From Turritopsis dohrnii (taxonomy: Eukaryota > Cnidaria > Hydrozoa > Anthoathecata > Oceaniidae), in assembly GCA_027922465.2 (NCBI GenBank), contig BQMF02000291.1, forward strand, positions 434,001-498,000: a stretch of 64,000 bases of DNA. The letters are read 5' to 3'. Below are positions 57,206 through 64,000 of this stretch, in pieces; the stretch's first letter is position 1; each line of letters opens with the position of its first letter. The notes under the pieces are model-generated. The model searched no databases. It was given only the letters and a program-made list of their open reading frames with translations, and was not told the origin of the DNA. The translations under genes were made by a program, and so were the position numbers.

Positions 57206-58394
57206 TACCATCCCTGCTGAACCATTGGATTCTTTGTTTTGTATATTAAAACTACTCTTATCTCTTTATCGTATAAGAAAACACTATCCAAAAATATTCC
57301 AGCAGTTTCAAGATGTGGGTAGACTGACGGAAATAATTTGACGTTTATGATTTCCCGCCAGGTCCGCCAACTGTTGCATTATTCATTTTCAAGTTGATTT
57401 AATCAGAGAACTTTTCAAATATTTTCTTTTCTTTGACAAAATAAAACACTGGGTTCGACAATCCATACTAACATATCTGGGTTTACATGTCAGATATAGT
57501 ACGGCTGTCAATGAAACGAACTTTCGATTTGAAGCTTGAAAATCTCTGTTGTAAGAACAGTACTTGAAAATCACCCCGAGCAGAATTGGTGTTTTGGATA
57601 GGAATATCGAAATCCCCACTGTGCAGTAACCCAGAAATTGGTTGTACTTACGTCGTGTCTTGGCTGGGCGTCCATTCTTGAAGCAACTGACCACTCAATT
57701 CAGCGAGCTTTGGTTCCACAATAGTCACTATGGTTTGACTTTTAAATCGACAAAAACTTCATAAAGCAGATCGGCTTATATTTTTGATTTCATTGTGTTA
57801 CAATGTCACTAGAACTTTTTTCTTACATGGCAAAGCACGTACATTTTACAGGTAGTCTTTCCAACGCCCAGCTTTATCTGATGTATCAAACACACCCTTT
57901 TGGCTGTTGGATGTTGCTTTGTATTGGCTCTCATCATCCAAGTTGTTGAGAAGGAGTTAGAACTTTTGGTCTTTTTTGCGCCGATCCGCTTTGTTCATCG
58001 CTTTGGATGCCTAGAATTTGTTTTTTGGAGCTCCAAAGTCACTGTTATGATCAACTGTTTTAGTTAGGATTAGTTGATGACAAATGGCCTTATATACTGC
58101 CCCCTCTTCAAGTAGGTCATTTTGTGTTGATAGCTAGCAGTAAAGCAAGTAGATGCTGAGAGGGGTTCTATCTGACAATTTGAGTTCAAGCTTATAATGA
58201 AGTATTCGGGTGAATTATGCTGATTTGATTGGTTGGTTTAATTCAGATAAACATGGTACCTCCTGTAGTGAGGTGAGGTGGTGAGGCACTAGGGGTAATC
58301 ACAGTGGTTTCTGCCAAATTACTTATAAGTATATATTATTATGTTGGCATAGTTCAAATAACTATGTACGAAAGCATAGTAAAGTTGTTTTAGT
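57206..58394. other. no gene recognised
   Basis: AT-rich. The 101-codon minus frame at 57389-57694 has no known motif. Nothing else was recognised. Confidence 0.45.
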
Positions 58395-59000
58395 AGATGT
58401 TTGTTTTGCTTTATTGAATGTGGTCTGACCAATTTCAATTTTCATTAATTAACACACCAAGAAATTTTGTGAACGTGTCACTTTTTAATTCAGTGTCACC
58501 TATTGATAGTTTGGGAAGTTCATTTGGAATAAGAGGTTTTCTTCTATATGAATGGAATAGTGAAAATTTAGTTTTCTTAACATTTAACGACAGTTTGTTT
58601 GGTCACTTTTTGTAATTCTTCATTCATATCACTAAAGAGTTTTTTTATGTCATTGTTTGATAGAAATAAGTTCGTATCATCTGCAAACATTACTGGTTTA
58701 AGTTTTGATGAACAGTTCGCAAAATCGTTCACATAGATTAAGAAAAGTAGAGGACCTAGTATTGAGCCTTGTGGCACCCCGCAGGTTATATTCAGTGGTT
58801 TGGAAAGACCTTTGCTTCCAAAACTCACATGTTGCTTTCTGTTGATGATTTTCAAGGATATTGTATGTGTTACTACTAATGCCATAGTGCTTGAGTTTTC
58901 GAAGTAAAATCTTATGATCAACATCTTATGTTCAGTGAATGGCTTTAGATAGGTCCAACCATGCTTGTAAGGTCTATTAAAGTACCGAGAATAATTTACT
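58395..59000 (-). pseudogene. LINE reverse transcriptase fragment
   Basis: The minus strand encodes NRKQHVSFGSKGLSKPLNIT, then CGVPQGSILGPLLFLIYVND (58780), MFADDTNLF (58690) and, after a frame change, LSLNVKKTKFSLFHSYRRK and FTKFLGVLIN. This is the palm and thumb of a non-LTR reverse transcriptase with an intact FADD catalytic motif. Both ends are missing. Confidence 0.8.
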
Positions 59001-59125
59001 TCTGTAGAAATGTAGAAAAAAGTAAAAGAGGTCAGACATAATGCCACCTTCGTTCAACATATGCAAAATTACATTTCAGTCGGTAACCCTCTGAAAATTA
59101 TTCTCTATGACATGACACAGCTCGC

Positions 59126-59318
59126 TAATCTGACCCGAGAACCTCTTCATTCGGGGATGTCACTGCTGAATTCTTGTGATTTATTATAATTATTATTTTT
59201 GAAGGGGATCGAGGAAATGGTTGGGTATTGCTCGCTCATACTTGTCATCTGACCTGGGAACCTCTTCATTGGGGGATGTGACTTCTGAATTGTTGTGATT
59301 TATTATTATTATTATTTT
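59126..59318. repeat. two tandem copies of a ~105-bp unit
   Basis: TCTGACCCGAGAACCTCTTC and TCTGACCTGGGAACCTCTTC begin two copies. Both continue with GGGGATGT, CTGAATT and TTGTGATTTATTAT, ending in ATT microsatellite runs. Confidence 0.75.
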
Positions 59319-59337
59319 AGTAGTAATAACTTTATCT

Positions 59338-60669
59338 TTACAATTCACCACTCTCTGCAATTTTGAGCCTCTTTTGGAATGTTTGCAATTTCTGATTATT
59401 CCAGAAATGTATCAAAAATTGCAAGTAAAACGTGAAATGTGTTTGTATCATAAGTTTTGCCGATGCTTTGATGTTTTGTATGTAGGCGTTGAACTGCTCG
59501 CATACGGACGTGTTTACTGGGTTGAAGCCTCTCAGACGGTTGCATCTAAAAGCAGGCGAGCATCGATGGGAGAAACCGTGGAAGACATTATGGAACAAGC
59601 GGGTGGATTTGCTACACGCAAAATCATAAAATACGGCTTCAGGTACCTTCTCACAATGTGTATACAGTGAGCATGCAGGATCTTTTCTGCCCTCCTAACC
59701 AGGTATGATGTGGAAGCCAAGGCAGTGACCATGTTGAGGGCAGAACCATAAAAATAGAAAAGATACGCCATTCTTGCTAACAGTGAAGAACTTCTTTTCA
59801 CAGGCAATATCGGGTTGGCAATCGAAGTTCCCTTTCTTTCTTGAGTCGCATGGGAACTCACAAACATTTCTTATTTGGCAGCCGTGACTTGTAAAGTAGT
59901 AGGCACGTCCAAACCTTGCCGGGTTGTATGTCTCAGGGATGACTACAGGAGCAGTTGGGGTTACATCCATTTCATGCATCTGTCTCATCCTGGATGAGCA
60001 ATACGAGGACAGCAGAACAACATCAGGTGACACACATCCGTTGACTTGCACTGACAGCTGCATAAGCGTCGATAGCTCAGGAACGTAATAGTCCAGCAAT
60101 GCATACGAGTCGTTAACATTGTCATAAAAATCAGTTGTTGTCAAGAGATCTGCAATGGCTAATGGAATGACAACATGTAACGATGAATCATAACTTAAAA
60201 GTTTAAAAAAACTAGCATAAGCATTTCGTAAGGGTCCTTCACTTTGTAGCATAGAGTTGTACGCTGCAACAGCCTGAATTGGTAGAGCACTGCGAGCGGT
60301 GGTAATCTAATCGGGATTAATAGGCAAACCTTTCAAAATACCTGCAGAAACGTTGTAAAGACTTTCTCTTGCGTTGCTATACAATTTCGGTGTATCGTTT
60401 TTGTTACGGATAAAGCATCTGTCCAGCCTCATATTTCTCTTCTCGAAGCATTTTTCAATTGGTGTCTCAATTGGCACCATAGACGCATTTCTGAAAATTA
60501 CACCAATCTTGGTACCATCGCATCCAAGTAAGGGAGAGGGACCATTGCACATTGAGCAACGTTGGCGAAAATCAATCTTCATCGATGAGGCCCAACCAAA
60601 GAACCAATCAATGAACGTTTGAAGGCTCACGAAGTTTGTCTCGCAGCCACTTCGTTTAGATACAGTCAA
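59338..60669 (-). pseudogene. KDZ (Zisupton-like) transposase, main exon with two stops
   Basis: One minus-strand frame of 444 codons. It has QTFIDWFFGWASSMKIDFRQ, a CSMCNGPSPLLGCDGTKIG block (first catalytic Asp, about 60540), YYVPELSTLMQL, then WFCPQHGHCLGFHIIPG and EGRKDPACSLYTHCEKVPEA. It continues with VFYDFAC (second Asp, about 59610), LFHNVFHGFSHRC and NTSVCEQFNAYIQNIK (Glu, about 59490). The order CDGTKIG, YDFAC, CEQFN is that of KDZ-type transposases. TAG codons at 60307-60309 and 59695-59697 interrupt an otherwise well-kept frame. Confidence 0.8.
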
Positions 60670-60679
60670 TATTCTAACC

Positions 60680-61800
60680 TTTAAATGTTAAACATTTAAA
60701 TGTTTGTTTAGCTTTCATGACAGATTCGACAAACTCCCATCCTGAAACAAATAAAAATTTATGATGTATGAGAAAACCTTAGTTAAATTTCTTCGAAAGC
60801 ACTGTGAATTGTCAGTTTCTATAAATTATAATGTTAATTTAGGCTACAGGTTAAAATATTGACTTTATCTAAAGTTAGTCTCTATTAATATAATGCGTTT
60901 CGCTGAGGGTGTCATCCGCTCACCATCATCAGTTCATTTGATTTACATTCTATAATTCTGTTGCCATTTGCAACATGAAAACTGTACTGCACTAATAAAA
61001 AGTTTACTCAATTTCATTTATTACGAAAGGTTTAAGTTTATATTTTCATACAACCGACCGTTCCCAAAATGCAGTCTTTATTACAATAAACTAGTGAATA
61101 GTCGATATGAAATACGTCACTGAATTAAAATGGTTATAATTTGCACTGAATGTTTTGTTTACCTAATTCATACCCAGCACAAGTTGATTTAGAAAGCTGA
61201 TACACACTATGCTCGGAGCCATCCCATTGGACTTTGCAAGATCCATTCAAACATGTCCGCAAGAATACGTCCACTGTTTGTACATCACGATCCCCATATA
61301 ATAATGTTTTATGGGAATATATCAAAATACCACCAGGGCATTCATCTGAAAACCACGCCGACTAAATTATATCAAATATAAAACATTTAATATTTGTCTA
61401 ATATCTTTTATAATATTATCGCTTTCTGAAAACTCTTTAAAGAGTTCCAAATGAGGACAAAGGGTTTTACACGATTGAATGCTTGTAAGTTTATGTGTAG
61501 AGCCCTCTTGGAGATGGCAAGTAGATGAGTGGCATTTAACAACTGCGCCGGAATACGAAGATGTTACTGTAACAAATGCCACTGAAAAGGGAGCATTGAT
61601 AGAGTATTTCTTTGTTGAAGATTTAGATGGCACTTGTAAAACAGGCATTGCAGCTTTTTTAATACCCTCTTCTACTTTCGAAATATTGATAAGAGGAGAT
61701 ACGTTACAATCCTCTTCATACGAGTGGAGTTCTTTTAACAAGCGGCAGTGACAACAACTCATGGTTGGTGCATCATATTTCCCAGAAATCAATGTTGCAA
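60680..61800 (-). CDS. middle exons of the KDZ transposase gene
   Basis: On the minus strand, about 61792-61380 has SCCHCRLLKEL, SGAVVKCHSSTCHL and LTSIQSCKTLCPHLELFKEF, a cysteine/histidine-rich segment. About 61345-61160 has LLYGDRDVQTVDVFLRTCLN, VYQLSKSTCAGYELGK. About 60743-60683 has WEFVESVMKAKQTFKCLTF. The RDVQTVxxFxRTC and STCAGYE stretches are typical of the zinc-binding region that precedes the catalytic part in this family. Splice borders look canonical (for example CAGGATGGGAG). No stop was noticed inside these exons. Confidence 0.6.
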
Positions 61801-62024
61801 ATGTTGTACAAGAGCATTCAAAGGATACTGCGTCATTTCAAAGTTGTGCAGTGACGTGAACAAATTCTTTTTCCTGGCATATATATATATATATATATGT
61901 ATATATATTTCAAGGGGTTTATGCAGTAATTTTTTAAAATATAAAATATAATATAAAATATAAAATTATGAATGGTAAAATATATATTATGGAATCGCTT
62001 ACAGAAAAATCACCTGATTCAGAG

Positions 62025-63963
62025 TTATAGCTATTCATTAAAAGAATTTTTTTGGTTTCACTAAATACTCGCCAATGGATTACTCCACGACTAAACAACT
62101 TGCCAAAAAAATACTGATATAAAGTGACATCTTTCGGCAAATTTGTCAAAAGATCTATCGCCTGAAAGCAAATTAGAAAATATCAAAATATTTTATACAT
62201 TAATCAGAAAAAACTTTTTCAAAATAAGTTGAGAATACTTGTTCAGGATTCATATCATTTACCACAACAAAATCATCATTCAAATCTCCATCGACCTGTA
62301 AAAGCAATGTTGTTTTTTTTTTACTTGCATAGGAATTTTCTCAACATATTCAGCTGAACTAACTAACGTCATTAACTACTAAAGAGTTATTGTTTTTGTG
62401 GTATTTTCTGAACCACAAAATAAATTACCACGGCTGATTCAGCAGGAAGTATACTTGATGATTGTCTTTTGATCCGCTGTCTCATCATTCGCAGTGACGT
62501 GATCCTAAACAAAAATTTCAAACGTGATGTCACCTTGACTAACTGCCTACTTATAGTTCCTATTATAGTTTTCGTGATATTTTCTGACCCACAAGAGAAA
62601 TTACCGTGAATGATTCAACCACTGGTACACCTGACGATTCCTTACGATCCGCTGTCTCAGTGGACGCAGTGAAGTGATCCTAAAATTGCAGACGTGATGT
62701 CAACATGCCTATAATCATATTGTAGTGAAAATTGAAAGAGTTGTTACATTGTCAAAGCTTTCGCACTCATCTTCATTACTTGATAAATCTATGTTTCGTT
62801 CTTCACTATTAATACTCTGTAGAAACAATTAAATTACTGTCATTGATTATTTCCAAAAATACAGCAATTCAAACGCTACAAGGTTTTTGTTAAGATCACA
62901 TACCGCTGAATCAACGGAAATTCTTTTTCTTTTCAAAGGAGCATATTTTACAAATACTTTCGGTTTAAATGTTGAAGAATTGCACAAATGGTATCAACAG
63001 TAGCTGACCCATCTTTATCTCGCGGGAAGCACATCGCACCAATAATCCTATTTCTGGGAGATCCTGGATAATATTGAGTACATGTGCTCTGCTTTTGAAT
63101 AAAACGAATACGAGTGACAGGTTTCTCCCATTCCCATTTATGAAAGTTTGGTATTGATGTTAAAATACCAAGCTGTGCTTCTTTTGACAGAGGCATAGAG
63201 TAATCTTGCCATACAGTGTATTGAAATGGGGAAGGGACAGGGTTAATTCTTCTATGTATAAACAGGCTTTCCCAATCTTCTGAAAGTTCATTTGGATGAC
63301 AAAGAAAGTATCTAGACAATAGATGTAATATGATAACAAAAGTAATGCAATATCATCTCTAAATAGTGGTTTCACTAAATGCATTTCAATAATGTTAATA
63401 AATGGACTATTTTCATTAGAAACAAGTATGTGATACCGTTGTTTTGTGTGGTCAGTACTATCTTTTGAAATCCATTTTTGTTCCTTATTGAAACACATCA
63501 TCATGACAACTGGACATGACAGGTTTTCAAATTCTCTTTCCTTTAGTATATCCTTAATCATATTATTGAAACTACTTTTGTTATCCCAGATTTTTCTTTG
63601 GTAATGATGATAATTTTTTCTTTTTCCCCCACCTAGAATAAAAGTACAAATATTCTCCTTTTAAAATTCACACTGAAAGTATTTTCAATACAAAGTTATC
63701 AAATAGGCTTGTTTTTTAAATGATTCAGGAAAAACCTCACCTTTTTTATTTCTGCGCTTTCTATAACATTCCACATCAACATTAGTGTAGCTTTGATATG
63801 GGAGTACTTCATTAACCCCAAGGTAGTCCTTGAGCTTGTTATGAGCAACTTCATAGAAAAGGCCTTCAAATATGCCATACTCAAAAAATCGAGCAAAAAA
63901 TAAATCATTCAACTTAAGCACAAAACAAAAAAAGATTCCATCAACTGTTTCAGTACCAGCCAA
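62025..63963 (-). CDS. upstream exons, probably of the same KDZ gene
   Basis: In order on the minus strand: 63963-63685 (GTETVDGIFFCFVLKLNDLF); about 63600-63330 (MIKDILKEREFENLSCPVVM); 63319-62948 after a frame change (FIHRRINPVPSPFQYTVWQD; HKWEWEKPVTRIRFI); several small acidic exons 62945-62425; 62300-62230 (VDGDLNDDFVVV); and 62163-62025 (LLTNLPKDVTLYQYFFGKLF). They share orientation and splice style with the KDZ exons and continue to the window edge, so the gene probably starts outside. I do not recognise the individual domains. Confidence 0.4.
62405..62700. repeat. tandem duplication of a small exon with its intron
   Basis: Two units about 180 bp apart share TTTCTGA-CCACAA, AAATTACC, GATCCGCTGTCTCA and CAGTGA-GTGATCCTAAA, then GACGTGATGTCA. 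On the minus strand each encodes a variant of DHFTASTETADRKESSG followed by a GTAATTT donor. Confidence 0.7.
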
Positions 63964-64000
63964 TGAAAGCAGAGACTCTTCAGCATCAAAAAGCTTTGGA

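Overview
This is an AT-rich eukaryotic (metazoan) segment with no recognisable single-copy host gene. Almost every feature I can name is a transposable element, mostly decayed and often nested one inside another. The mix is: PHD-finger CR1/L2-like LINEs, DIRS and Ty3/Gypsy retroelements, a tnp2-like CMC transposon, a KDZ/Zisupton transposase, PIF/Harbinger, Helitrons, zinc-finger/tyrosine-recombinase genes and a tRNA-headed SINE. That mix suggests a cnidarian or similar early-branching animal. The species assignment is inference only.

Layout. 1-8.0 kb: tandem and palindromic AT repeats, Helitron copy A (1354-2209), a decayed reverse transcriptase, a TIR MITE with its target duplication, and a perfect 69-bp fold-back. 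8.0-23.2 kb: one minus-strand LINE. Its ORF1 is split by a 10.6-kb DNA transposon (12170-22807), whose transposase exon is split in turn by a 1.7-kb Helitron (14312-16004). Both insertions can be removed on paper to give an in-frame junction. 24.8-27.3 kb: Gypsy and Harbinger relics. 28.6-34.7 kb: a decayed zinc-finger/tyrosine-recombinase gene (minus) interrupted by a Harbinger element (30.4-34.3 kb). The Harbinger accessory gene is cut by one Helitron (31238-33340), which carries a second Helitron (32050-32903).

34.7-41.2 kb: a plus-strand LINE whose endonuclease region is split by a 3.78-kb TA-flanked element (34940-38720). That element encodes a cysteine-rich protein with acidic, PIN-nuclease-like motifs and no recognised transposase. 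41.2-43.6 kb: a DIRS-like element (gag, RT, RNase H; no recombinase seen). 44.3-50.6 kb: a MITE, then a run of minus-strand exons. These exons encode SET-domain pieces, acidic repeated exons, two zinc fingers and a tyrosine recombinase, all in one orientation. 52.5-57.2 kb: Helitron copy C with an internal MITE, an element made of GATATTAACG-type repeats, a Gypsy integrase and a SINE. 58.4-64 kb: an RT fragment and a multi-exon KDZ transposase gene that runs to, or past, the window edge.

The open questions of most interest are the TA-flanked element, the apparent SET/zinc-finger/tyrosine-recombinase gene, and the base-exact nests, which give a relative insertion history. All positions come from reading by eye. 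Exon borders and ends of decayed elements are approximate unless a diagnostic terminus is named.
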